From Reclinomonas americana ATCC 50394 (Eukaryota; Jakobida; Jakobea; Jakobida), in the NCBI GenBank assembly GCA_048213135.1, contig PS015546.1, forward strand, positions 6,740-50,988: DNA of 44,249 bases, in the 5' to 3' direction. Shown piece by piece: positions 35,366 to 44,165 of the stretch; the stretch's first letter is position 1, and every line of letters starts with the position of its first letter. Below the pieces are notes generated by a model. The model was not told where the DNA came from. It saw nothing but the letters and a program-made list of their open reading frames with translations, and did no database searches. The position numbers were made by a program, and so were the translations under genes.

Positions 35366-36830
35366 TCACTCTTCGTCTTCGTCCATCATCTGCGCCGCCA
35401 TCTCCATGTCCACATCGTCGGGTTCGGGCACCGAGTTGGCCGCCTGCTCCTGCGTTATCGGCTGCTGCTGCTGCTGCTGCTGCTGACTGAGTCTCTTCAG
35501 CTCCAACGCCCGTTCGTAGTTCTCTTCCACTTTCCGCGCCTCGTCAAAGTCCATTTCCGCCTCCTCCGATGGTGACTGCGCACGAGAGCTCTGCACGCGC
35601 GCGCATACGTCAGCAACCTGCAGGTGGCGCGCGCGAGTGTGTGGGTGTGTGCAACACGCACCGCTCGACTCGACTCTTCTCCGTCGCTCTCCTGGTGAAT
35701 CGTCCACTCCTGCTCGCCATCGTCGTCGTCGTCGTCGTCGTGATTGTCGCGACGCGGTGGAGCGGCATTGGCCCGCTTGTTGCCAGCCCGGGCCTGCTGC
35801 CGAGGCGGCGGTGAAGGTGAGTCGCGAGCTCCCGGCATGGCCGCCTCGCGCAACACGTCGAAATCGGGGAACTCCTCCTCGGGCGGCGCATCCACACCAC
35901 GCAGCTTGCGATTCAGCCGATGCAACTCCTCCTACGCGCCCATCGTGAGTATAAACGCATACACAGGCACGCCTGCTTCTCCAAGCGACAGACCTCAATC
36001 TCCTGCCGCCGTCCCCAGTGCGAGATCTCGTCGCAAAAGTCGGCAAACCTGGCGTTCGGGAACACATCGTGCGCCCACGCCTGCATCACCTCCAGCAGCG
36101 CACGCAAATCGCGCCCCTCCTGTCCCGCTCCACGCAAACGCACCGCCTTGCACTGTGCCAGCAGCGACTCCAAGCCACGCGATCCCAGCAGCACCGGCGG
36201 CTGCAACTTGGGCTTCGGCGTCCGCTTGCTCTTCAGCACCGGCGCCGGCTCGCCACCCGGGACGTTCACTGTGCGCGTGCAGGCATGAGACAGATGCGGA
36301 AAGGGGGTGGGGTTGGGGGAGAAGAGGCGACGAAACGGGGATCGTGTGCCTCCACCAGCATCGGGTCGTCGCCAGCACCGCCAGCAGTGGTCACCACAGC
36401 GCGGTTGGCGCGGCCTTCTTGCAGAGAGACCATCGGTGGCATGCGAGAGGAAGAGGAGGAGGAGGGAGCGGCGGCCGCAGCAGCAGCCGCTCGTTGCTGT
36501 GAGAATAGGGAAGGTGAGAGAGGGGTAAGGGAGGGAGGAGAGGAAGAGACAGTGAAAGAGAGACGAGGATAAGATGACTTGGGCAGAGTTCGAGAGCGAG
36601 GACAAGGACAGCAGAGAAAGGAGGCAAGGGGACGTGACAGACTTGGAGACACTAGAGAAAGGAGGGAGAGTGTGGTGGAGAGAGATGAGGAGGGTGCAAG
36701 TGACTGGGGCACAGAGAGAGAGGAAACAGGAAGAGAGAGACAGACGAGTTACACTCTTGCCCTCCCTCTCTTGCCCTCTCTCTCTCACTCACGCAACTGA
36801 ACGTGCCGATCGCCCATACAAGTCACTCAT
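35366..36830 (-). CDS. TIPIN: TIPIN/Swi3/Csm3 replication-fork protection protein
   Basis: Five exons (36830-36798, 36496-36337, 36268-35994, 35931-35662, 35590-35366) join in frame to 320 residues; human TIPIN is about 300. The Swi3 domain lies at about residues 80-156: PKLQPPVLLGSRGLESLL, GAGQEGRDLRALLEVMQAW, AHDVFPNARFADFCDEI, then the Gly-Arg-Arg before the next splice site. This is the block by which TIPIN pairs with Timeless (Tof1/Swi1) to stabilise stalled replication forks and couple polymerase and helicase through the S-phase checkpoint in the nucleus. N-terminal Ala and Ser runs precede the domain. Behind it come an acidic run (HDDDDDDDGEQEW), a predicted coiled coil, a Gln run and an acidic end (MDEDEE). 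The first intron (301 nt) is pyrimidine-rich on the sense strand and starts GTTGCG. The short first exon (MSDLYGRSARS) is inferred from frame and splice signals. Confidence 0.85.
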
Positions 36831-36928
36831 TCTCCACAACAGATAAGGGTTTGCTAAGAATGGCGGGAGGCGCAGCGAGCACCGATTGTCATTTGTCACT
36901 GCATCACCGACTTCGCGATCACACGCAG
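36831..36928. promoter_or_regulatory. Divergent promoter between TIPIN and V-ATPase subunit e
   Basis: The two start codons face away from each other with 98 bp between them. An upstream in-frame ATG at 36860 would extend subunit e by 23 residues of non-conserved sequence, so I treat that stretch as 5' leader. Confidence 0.55.
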
Positions 36929-37380
36929 ATGGGCACCAACACCGAGATCTTCCTCGTCGGCACCGCGCTGTTCCTCATCCTCGGCATTGTCGCCTGGATC
37001 GTCACGTGCTTTGTGAACAAGGACAAGGGGTGAGTGTGTGTGGACATCTCACGCACTTGCACACACACGCACTCTCTCATTGATGCACACTGCGTTCTCT
37101 CTCTCTCTCGTCTTCGCGTGTGTGCATGTGTGGAAAGTGCGTGTGCGCGCGCGAGAGAGAGAGGGAAAGAGCGTGACAAGCGTGAAGAGGACATGACTTG
37201 GATGGCTCACTCTTCTCACTCACGTACGCACGCACGCACACTGTGTCACCAATGCACACTGCTCTGTCTGTGTGTATGAGCGCGTGCACGTGTGCAGCGA
37301 GAGACAGAGAGAGACAGGCACATGAGGATGACTTGAATGACTCACTCTTCTCTCACACACTGATGCACACTGCTCTGTTT

Positions 37381-37415
<35 letters not shown>

Positions 37416-37787
37416 TGTGTGTATGAGCAAGCACGTGCACATGCTGCGAGAGAGAGGCAAGCACATGAGGATGACTTGTATGACTCACTCTTCTCTTCAC
37501 ACACACACACACACACCAATGCACACTGCTCTCTCTCTCTCACACACACACACACTCACACACACTGCATGTTGTGCATGTGCGGTGAGAGAAGAGAGAG
37601 ACAAGCACATGAGGATGACTTGTATGACTCACTCTTCTCTCTCTCTTTCTCTCTCTCTCTCTCCTGTCTCTCTCACAGGCTGGCACGCGCGAATGTGTTC
37701 TTGACGACCTTCTCGTTGTGGCTCTTCTGGTTGATGGTGTTCCTGTCACAGATGAATCCGATTGTTGCACCAACACCTTATGATTGA
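36929..37787 (+). CDS. ATP6V0E: V-type H+-ATPase subunit e (Vma9/ATP6V0E)
   Basis: Two exons (36929-37029 and 37679-37787) join in phase 2 to 69 residues, the usual size of this subunit. The protein is nearly all membrane. A first helix (EIFLVGTALFLILGIVAW) is followed by the conserved FVNKDKG turn with the splice site. The second helix (FLTTFSLWLFWLMVFL) runs into SQMNPIVAP, matching the family's FWL..LxQxNPLxxP ending. Subunit e is a small component of the membrane-embedded Vo proton-translocating sector. MGTNTEIF was chosen as the start because the family begins just before the first helix. The 649-nt intron is the longest small-gene intron here and is largely built of tandem repeats. The ClC exchanger 7 kb away acts in the same acidic organelles, but I infer no regulatory link. 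Confidence 0.9.
37180..37678 (+). repeat. Four tandem copies of a ~140-bp unit inside the V-ATPase e intron
   Basis: A core of the form GAGGATGACTTGTATGACTC followed by ACTCTTCTC recurs near 37189 (diverged), 37320, 37463 and 37607, 131-144 bp apart. Between the cores lie a shared CACAC...AATGCACACTGCTCT block, a GT or CT microsatellite of variable length, and a GCATGTG...GAGAGAGA block. The last copy's pyrimidine run is the 3' splice site of the intron. Confidence 0.8.
37386..37413. repeat. GT microsatellite within the V-ATPase intron repeat
   Basis: A (GT)n run of about 28 bp is expanded in one copy of the tandem unit and absent or replaced by CA/CT in the others, so the unit array is older than the microsatellite expansion. 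Confidence 0.8.
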
Positions 37788-38938
37788 GTTCTGTGTTTTG
37801 TGTGCGTTTTTTACTTTGTGTTTTTGTGGGATTGTGTCTGTGATGTGGTGGCGAGTGTGTGTATAATGCATCAGTTGGAGTGTGTGCAGCGTTTCTGTTT
37901 TTCTGGTGCGGATTTGGCTTTTTTTGTGTGATGCATTTGTCGTGATGCAGTTGGTTGTGAACTGAGACAGGAGGGAGGGAGTGAGATGAGGAAACAGAGA
38001 AGGGGGACAGATGCACCTTCGCTGTCTCTCATTCTGATGAACTGAGAGACGAGGGAAGGAAGAGAAGAGACATGGCGACAGAGAGGAGGACAGACAACGG
38101 TAGAGTGAGAGTATACGAAAGACTACGGTCGCTGTCTCTCTGTCCACAAGGGCGGCAGAGGCGAGGGAGGGGTGATGCTTTCGAGACTCTCTCTCATTTC
38201 TCATTCTGCTCTGTCGCTGGTGATGCAGAGAGTCAGAAGTAATGGAGAGGGGAGGCTGGCAGTACACGTTTTCTGGTGATGCAGCTGGTCGTGAGTGAGA
38301 GCTCTCTCTCTAGATGGTGATGCAGAGAAGTTCGGAGTAGTGCTCATTTCTGTCTCTGTCCATGGTGATGCAGCTGGTCGTGAGTGAGAGGGCTCTCTCT
38401 CTCTCTCTCTCTCTAGATGGTAATGCAGAGAAGGTCGGAGCAGTGCTCATATTCTGTCTCTGTCCCTGGTAATGCAACTGTGGTCGTAAGTGGGAGGGCT
38501 CTGTCTCTGTTTGGAGAGAAAGGCAGTGACGATGAAGAGGAGGAATTCAGTGTGCGTTTTTCTTTCAGTCCATGAAGATGCAGCTGGCTGAATGAGAGGG
38601 TTCTCTCTCTCTCTCTGTGTGTCGATGTGGGCGGGAGTGATAGTGGGAGGTACTCATGTGTCCATGGTGACGACGTCCGTCGTGAGTGAGAGGGCTGCAG
38701 AGACAAGGAAGGGTGATGCAGAGAAGAGCGGAGGCTAGAAAGAGAGAAGAGGAGTTTCATCGTCTCCTCTTTCTTTCTCGCTCACTCAATCCTCGAGAGA
38801 CAGCATCGGCTGTGTTCACAGACATGGAGAATTCATGGCAGCGCAAGTGTGGTGGATGGACATCTTGCTCCTCTGTCACGATTACCTGCTGTTGCGTCTC
38901 TTACGATTCATTAATATCGGCCAAGCCAGCGTCTGCAC
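37788..38938. other. Intergenic region downstream of V-ATPase e, without recognisable genes
   Basis: The first 100 bp are T-rich and probably hold the 3' end of the V-ATPase transcript. The rest is GA/CT-rich with a degenerate minisatellite (separate entry). Short open frames exist on both strands, but none has a convincing start, splice structure or protein-like composition. Confidence 0.6.
38217..38735. repeat. Degenerate minisatellite, about five copies of ~90-105 bp
   Basis: The motif GGTGATGCAGCTGGTCGTGA, followed by GTGAGAGGGCTCTCTCTC and TAGATGGTGATGCAGAG, repeats with starts near 38275, 38364, 38468, 38573 and 38665. A half-copy lies at about 38217. Copies differ by substitutions and by the length of the CT run. 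Confidence 0.75.
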
Positions 38939-39505
38939 TCATGGAGGAGGAGGTAGCAGCGTGGGAAGAACTTGCTTCTCGAAAAATGCGGCCACCTCGT
39001 CTCTCTCCAAGAGGCCCCGCCGCTCATCGGCGTCGAGGCGCAAGTACAACTCCCGGTCATCGTCGTGGGCCGCGCCTTCGATATACGCGCACAGCGCTCG
39101 CTCAGCACGAATCCGATGACTGTCCCAGAACTGCATGGCCAGAGCGTGCTCCCTGACACGGGCCACAGCAGCCTGCGAGCGTGGATCTGTGACGCACGTT
39201 GTGAGAGGCACTCGAAAACATGCACAGATCACGATCGCTGAGCGTCGACCTGAAGCGTGATCCGGGTGCACACAGTCATCCAGCAGCTGCTCCAGTGTCA
39301 TTTTATCCCACACCGAGTCATCAACACGCGTCGTGTACAGCTCCTTCAAGCCGAACACCACGCGCGCCACATCGTCCACAATCCACCGCTCCAGGTCACG
39401 CAACATCCGCGCTCGACGTCGCCCGCAGACAACAGGCCTCAGCGAACAAAGCTCTTGCTCAACAGCAGCAAGACGCCGGTCAAAGTCGTCGCAGCGTTTC
39501 TCCAT
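38939..39505 (-). CDS. Unrecognised 167-residue soluble protein
   Basis: Two exons (39505-39250 and 39186-38939) join in phase 1 to 167 residues; reading through the intron would also stay open. The start MEKRCDDFDRRLAAVEQEL gives a short coiled coil. Helical sequence follows (LERWIVDDVARVVFGLKELY, LEQLLDDC, ARVREHALAMQFW) and the end is PTLLPPPP. There is no signal peptide, membrane helix or known motif. The start is placed at 39505 because an upstream Met at 39562 would leave four bases before the divergent MTHFR start. I cannot name the family. Confidence 0.6.
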   Translation of the reverse strand: MEKRCDDFDRRLAAVEQELCSLRPVVCGRRRARMLRDLERWIVDDVARVVFGLKELYTTRVDDSVWDKMTLEQLLDDCVHPDHASGRRSAIVICACFRVPLTTCVTDPRSQAAVARVREHALAMQFWDSHRIRAERALCAYIEGAAHDDDRELYLRLDADERRGLLERDEVAAFFEKQVLPTLLPPPP

Positions 39506-39566
39506 CACCGTAGACGTAGAAAAAGGCGGGAGCGAGCAGACTTGTCCACTGCTGCATTCCATCTTT
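39506..39566. promoter_or_regulatory. Divergent promoter between MTHFR and the 38939-39505 gene
   Basis: Sixty-one bases separate the two opposite start codons. No TATA-like box is evident. It is the third very short head-to-head gap in the window. Confidence 0.5.
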
Positions 39567-42500
39567 ATGAAGATCATTGACCGCCTTCACCAGGCGCTCG
39601 ACGAGGGCCGCATTGTGTACTCCTTTGAGTACTTTCCTCCGGTGCGTTGTGTGCGCGTGTGAGAGAGAGAGAAGACAAGCGGAAGTGGGGGCACATGTGC
39701 ATCAGCTCATGTCGCCCCCCAAAACACACGTACTTGCACTTGCACACTCTCTCTGTCTTCTCTCCCTGTGTGTGTGTGTGTGTGTGTAGATGTGCAGGTC
39801 ATCGTGCACTTGTCCACGTGTTTTGCCACAATGCTCACTCTTCTCTCTGTGTGTGTGCAGAAAACCGATGCTGGTGTGCAGAACCTGTACGACCGCCTGC
39901 AGCGTATGAAGGAGTACAAGCCGCTCTTTGTTGACGTCACATGGGGCGCCGGAGGTAATGATCGAATTTGATTCTTTGAAATACGTGGGAGGCGGCTTTT
40001 TCTCCGCGAAAAGTTCTCACGCTCTTCTCTCTCACTTTTGTGCTGTTTTTCTCCCTTTTCTGCATCTCTTCTGCTGTTGCTCTTGCTTCTGTTCCAGTCA
40101 TCGTTCATCCTTGTCTACATCCTCTCATGTCTCTTTCTGTCTTCCGTCCCTTCGTTTGCATTTCTTGCCCTTCTCTTCATTCTCGCGCTCCTCATGCGTC
40201 CTTCACTGCTTCGCTTTCGCTCACTCTCTCCCTCTCTCCCTTGCCTCTCAAACTCCCTCTTTCTCTCCCCCCTCCGCTTATCTTGCTTTCCCTTCCCTTC
40301 TTCTTTGTCTCTCCCCTCCCTTCCCTTCCCTTCCCTTCCCTTCCCTTCCCTTCCCTTCCCTTCCCTTCCCTTCCCCCTTCTCACCCCCGTCTCTTCCCTC
40401 CCCCCAGGCTCCACCTCCACCATGACCATGGAGCTGTGCACGTCGATCCAAAACATCATCGGCATGGAGGCACAGATGCATCTGACGTGCACCAACATGC
40501 CCAAGGAGAAGATCGATCAGGCGCTCAAGCACTGCAAGGAGGTCGGCATTCGCAACATTCTGGCCCTGCGTGGAGGTCTGTTGGGCTCTGTGCCGTTTGC
40601 TGTTTGATCGACTCACTGACTCAACACGCTGCTCGCACCAGATCCACCGGCTGGTCAGGAGCGGTGGGAGGCCGTCGAGGGCGGCTTTTCACATGCTGCC
40701 GACTTGGTGCGCTACATTCGCCGCGAGTACGGCGACTTCTTTGGCATTGCCGTGGCCGGCTACCCGGAGGGACACCCCGAGTGCACCGACTACCAAGCCG
40801 ACCTGCAGCACCTGAAGGAGAAGGTCGACGCTGGCGCCGATTTCATTGTCACGCAGCTCTTCTTCGACTGCGACAAGTTCCTGCAGTTTGTGCAGGTGAG
40901 CGAAGCGTCATGGAGTGTGTTCAGTTGATGGAGTGGGATTATCGATGGACCTGTTGTGCATTCACAGTGCGACCTCGTTTCTCCAGTGTCTTTCTCCTTG
41001 GTTGCCTTCCTCTCCATCTTCCCCCCTCCGTCTTCTCCCTCCGTCTTCCCCTTCCGACTTCCCCCTCCGTCTTCCTCCTCCGTCTTCCTCCTTCCGACTT
41101 CCCCCTCCGTCTTCCTCCTCCGTCTTCCCCCTTCCGTCTTCCCCCTTCCGTCTTCCCCCTTCCGTCTTCCCCCTTCCGTCTTCCCCCCTTCCGTCTTCCC
41201 TCGTTCCGTCTTCCCCCCTCCGTCTTCCCCCTCCGTCTTCCCCCTTCCGTCTTCTCCCCTCCGTNNNNNNNNNNNNNNNNNNNNNNNNNNNNNNNNNNNN
41301 NNNNNNNNNNNNNNNNNNNNNNNNNNNNNNNNNNNNNNNNNNNNNNNNNNNNNNNNNNNNNNNNNNNNNNNNNNNNNNNNNNNNNNNNNNNNNNNNNNNN
41401 NNNNNNNNNNNNNNNNNNNNNNNNNNNNNNNNNNNNNNNNNNNNNNNNNNNNNNNNNNNNNNNNNNNNNNNNNNNNNNNNNNNNNNNNNNNNNNNNNNNN
41501 NNNNNNNNNNNNNNNNNNNNNNNNNNNNNNNNNNNNNNNNNNNNNNNNNNNNNNNNNNNNNNNNNNNNNNNNNNNNNNNNNNNNNNNNNNNNNNNNNNNN
41601 NNNNNNNNNNNNNNNNNNNNNNNNNNNNNNNNNNNNNNNNNNNNNNNNNNNNNNNNNNNNNNNNNNNNNNNNNNNNNNNNNNNNNNNNNNNNNNNNNNNT
41701 TCCGTCTTCCCCCTTCCGTCTTCTCTCCCTCCGTCTTCTCCACCTCCGTCTTCTCCCTCCGTCTTCTCTCCCTCCGTCTTCCCCCTCTGTCTTCCCCCTC
41801 CGTCTTCCCCCTCCGTCTTCCCCCTTCCGTCTTCCCCCCTCCGTCTTCCCCCTCCCCCTTTCTCTTTCTCATCCCTTCCCTTTTCTCACCCGCTTTCATC
41901 CCCCGCAGGACTGCCGCGCCCTCGGCATCCACTGCCCGATCGTCCCCGGCATCCTGCCGATTTCCAACTACCAGTCGTTCCGCCGCTTCACCCAGTTCTG
42001 CAAGACGCACATTCCGCCGCAGGTGGAGGAGGAGCTGGCCGCACTGCGCACTGTTGCGTAATCATTCTTGCACTTTTTCTTTTCTCTCTCTCTCTCCATC
42101 CGTCTCACTCTTGCGCAGGACGACGACGAGGCCGTGAAGGAGTACGGCATCAAGCTGGGCGTCCGCATGTGCCAGTACCTCATGGAGCGCGGAGTGCGCG
42201 CCCTGCACTTTTACACACTCAACTTGGAGAAGAGTGTGACCAGCATCATTGAGGGCCTGCACTTGGCGCCCTCTCGCAAGCGCTCTGTCCCATGGGAGCC
42301 GGTGAGTTGTGATGCACTCCCTTCTTTGCTGTTCTCCCCTCCCCCTCCGGCTCACCCCCTCCACGCACAGTCACAAACCCGCGATGAGGAAGTGCGCCCG
42401 ATTTTCTGGTCCAACCGACCCACCTCGTACCTGGCACGCACATCCATGTGGGACGAGTTCCCGAACGGCCGCTGGGGCGATCGTCGCTCTCCGGCCTACG

Positions 42501-43497
42501 CCGGCATGGACCACCACTATCTGTGCCAGCCGAAGATCTCGACCGCCGAGCGCCTCGCCATGTGGGGCGCGGAGCCGTCGGCGGAGGCCGACCTGCAGGA
42601 GGTTTTCATCAAGTTCATCCGCGGCCAGGTCGCCGTCCTCCCGTGGTCACTCGTGCCGATGAACGAGGAGACCAAGCTCATTTCGGAGCCACTGTTGTCA
42701 CTCAACTCGCGCGGCTTCTGGACCATCAACTCACAGGTATTTGTGTGTCGTTTTCTCTTGTGTGGCATCATCCCTTCACTCACCTCCTCGCACAGCCGTC
42801 CGTCAACGGTGTGGTGTCGACGGATCCGGCCGTCGGATGGGGCCCGGAGAACGGCTACGTGTACCAAAAGGCGTACATTGAGTTCTTCTGCTCGCCCGAC
42901 AAGTTTGAGACGCTGCGCGCACGTCTGGAGGATCGCGCTCGCTTCCCGTCACTGACCTACCAGGCGACGAACATGCGTGGCGACGTGACCCACTCCAACT
43001 GCTCCTCGGTGACAGCCGTCACGTGGGGTGTGTTCCCGGGTCGCGAAATCCTGCAGCCGACAGTCGTCGATCCCAAGTCGTTCGATGCGTGGAAGGTTTG
43101 TCTTGGTGGAGGGCGTGTGTGTGTGTGTGCGTGTGCGTGTGTGTGGAGAGAGTGAGAAGCGACTATGATGATTCCACTGTAACACGCAAGAGGTCTGACT
43201 CGGCGTAGTCTGTGCCGGTGACTGCGTACAATCCAGATCTGACGAATCTGAGTGTCGCTTCCTCTCTCTCTCTCTTTCCTCTCTTTCTATCCAGCCCTTT
43301 CAATCGCTGTGCTCATTTCCCGATACACACAGGACGAGGCCTTTGCGCTGTGGATGGACGAGTGGGGCAAGCTGTACGCCGACGACTCCTCGTCGCGCGC
43401 TCTCATTCAGCGCGTGTGCGACACGTACCTGCTGGTCAACATTGTCGACAATGACTTTGTGCGGGGCAACATTTACGCCGTGTTCGAAGACCTCTGA
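39567..43497 (+). CDS. MTHFR: Methylenetetrahydrofolate reductase
   Basis: Nine exons (39567-39641, 39861-39954, 40408-40575, 40642-40895, 41909-42052, 42119-42301, 42371-42736, 42796-43095, 43333-43497) join in frame to 582 residues. The enzyme reduces 5,10-methylene-tetrahydrofolate to 5-methyl-tetrahydrofolate with FAD and NAD(P)H, supplying methyl groups for methionine synthesis in the cytosol. The catalytic TIM barrel spans residues 1 to about 305: VYSFEYFPP (17-25), DVTWGAGG (50-57), MHLTCTN, NILALRGDPP across a splice site, [18 protein letters not shown] and [10 protein letters not shown]. The C-terminal half ([47 protein letters not shown]) is the eukaryotic S-adenosylmethionine-responsive regulatory domain. 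The Ser/Thr-rich N-terminal phosphorylation extension of the human enzyme is absent. Intron 4 contains repeats and an assembly gap. Confidence 0.97.
40262..40406 (+). repeat. CCCTT pentanucleotide repeat in MTHFR intron 2
   Basis: About twelve consecutive TTCCC units (40314-40374) lie within a longer pyrimidine-only stretch that runs to the acceptor at 40407. It acts as the polypyrimidine tract of this 453-nt intron. Confidence 0.85.
41020..41870 (+). repeat. CCGTCTTCCCCCT minisatellite in MTHFR intron 4
   Basis: Units of 12-15 bp (CCGTCTTCCCCCTT and variants with TCC or CTC) fill both flanks of the N gap. The sense strand is entirely pyrimidine-rich. Long open frames across it, translated as SPS/FRLPP repeats, are an artefact of the repeat. 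Confidence 0.9.
41265..41699. other. Assembly gap (435 N) in MTHFR intron 4
   Basis: The gap sits within the CCGTCTTCCCCCT minisatellite, so it is almost certainly collapsed or unsequenced repeat. The flanking exons end and start in matching phase, so no MTHFR exon is needed inside it. Confidence 0.95.
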
Positions 43498-43667
43498 GCA
43501 CCAACACCATTAGTCCCTGTGTATGTAGAGAATTTGTTTGTTTGTTTGTTTGCGGCGGGATAAAGGAACCGATCATTGGTGGCAGCGAGTCATGCTGTGC
43601 TTCACAACGACGAATCGTTCACTCGTCGCCACGTGTTCACTTTCCTCTCCTTTTCGCATTCTACCTC
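43498..43667. other. Convergent 3' region between MTHFR and the J-protein gene
   Basis: This 170-bp gap holds the 3' ends of both transcripts and a short (TTTG)n run near 43532-43550. No further feature is seen. Confidence 0.6.
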
Positions 43668-44165
43668 TCAGTTGTTCTTGCCCACGCCCTGGTCGGGGAA
43701 CATATCCTCTGGCGGCGGCTTCCCGTACTTGACATAATACGCGCGCCTGCCGGGGTGCGACAACACACGATACGCCTCGGTGATCGCCATCCACCGATCA
43801 TTGCAGGCCTTGTCGCACTTGTCGCCCAGACGATCCGGATGCGCCGTCTGCGCCAGCCTATGATAGGCCTTTCGCAGCGTCTTGAAGTCACTGTGCGCCG
43901 ACACTCCCAGATCGCCCCAGTAGTCGCGCCAGCCCGACTCGGCACGCTGGAACTGGTCCATGTTGTAGCCGAGGAAGCCGAGCAGCAACACGCCACCAAC
44001 CAGCAAGAGAACGGCAGTCAAAGAGATCTTCGACGGTTTCGGCTCGCCGGTCTCTTGTGCGCGATGTCGCGTGGAGGAAGAAGAAGAGGTGGAAGCTGCA
44101 GGAACATCGTCGTGCTCGTCGCCGCCATGAGGAAGCGGGTTGAGCTCGAACTGGCCGCGGTTTTC
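43668..44165 (-). CDS. Membrane-anchored J-domain (DnaJ/Hsp40) co-chaperone, 5' part outside window
   Basis: The visible exon encodes 165 residues and begins after a good acceptor (CCCTCAG at 44166-44172). There is no ATG in this frame inside the window, so the first exon lies beyond the right edge. In order there are a polar Ser/Thr-rich segment, one membrane helix (ISLTAVLLLVGGVLLLGFLG), a short linker, then a C-terminal J domain. The J domain reads YWGDLGVSAHSDFKTLRKAY, the HPD tripeptide in TAHPDRLG, and WMAITEAYRVLSHPGRRAYY. HPD is the contact that stimulates Hsp70 ATPase. A membrane helix before the J domain suggests an organelle-surface or translocon-associated Hsp70 recruiter. The J domain has a Cys pair (DKCDKACND) in the loop after HPD, which is unusual. 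The exact subfamily cannot be told. Confidence 0.85.
   Translation of the reverse strand, partial: ENRGQFELNPLPHGGDEHDDVPAASTSSSSSTRHRAQETGEPKPSKISLTAVLLLVGGVLLLGFLGYNMDQFQRAESGWRDYWGDLGVSAHSDFKTLRKAYHRLAQTAHPDRLGDKCDKACNDRWMAITEAYRVLSHPGRRAYYVKYGKPPPEDMFPDQGVGKNN

Noticed and set aside
36860-36928. V-ATPase subunit e start at the upstream ATG 36860
   Set aside because: It would add 23 polar residues absent from this very short, conserved family.
26151-37787. A functional cluster for organelle acidification (ClC exchanger plus V-ATPase subunit e)
   Set aside because: The two genes are about 7 kb apart on opposite strands with five unrelated genes between; eukaryotic gene order gives no support for a cluster.
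37180-38735. CRISPR-like array in the regular repeats near V-ATPase e
   Set aside because: The repeats are long, degenerate and contiguous with microsatellites, in an intron and a gap of a eukaryotic genome; there are no unique spacers of constant length.
38892-38899. GTTGCGTC on the plus strand as an intron donor
   Set aside because: No plus-strand exon leads up to it; it lies in the gap before the minus-strand gene's stop, so it is probably chance.
40040-42252. Several 400-670-codon frames over the MTHFR introns, reading as SPS/FRLPP repeats
   Set aside because: They run through the N gap and the CCGTCTTCCCCCT minisatellite, and their ends borrow MTHFR exons in the wrong frame.
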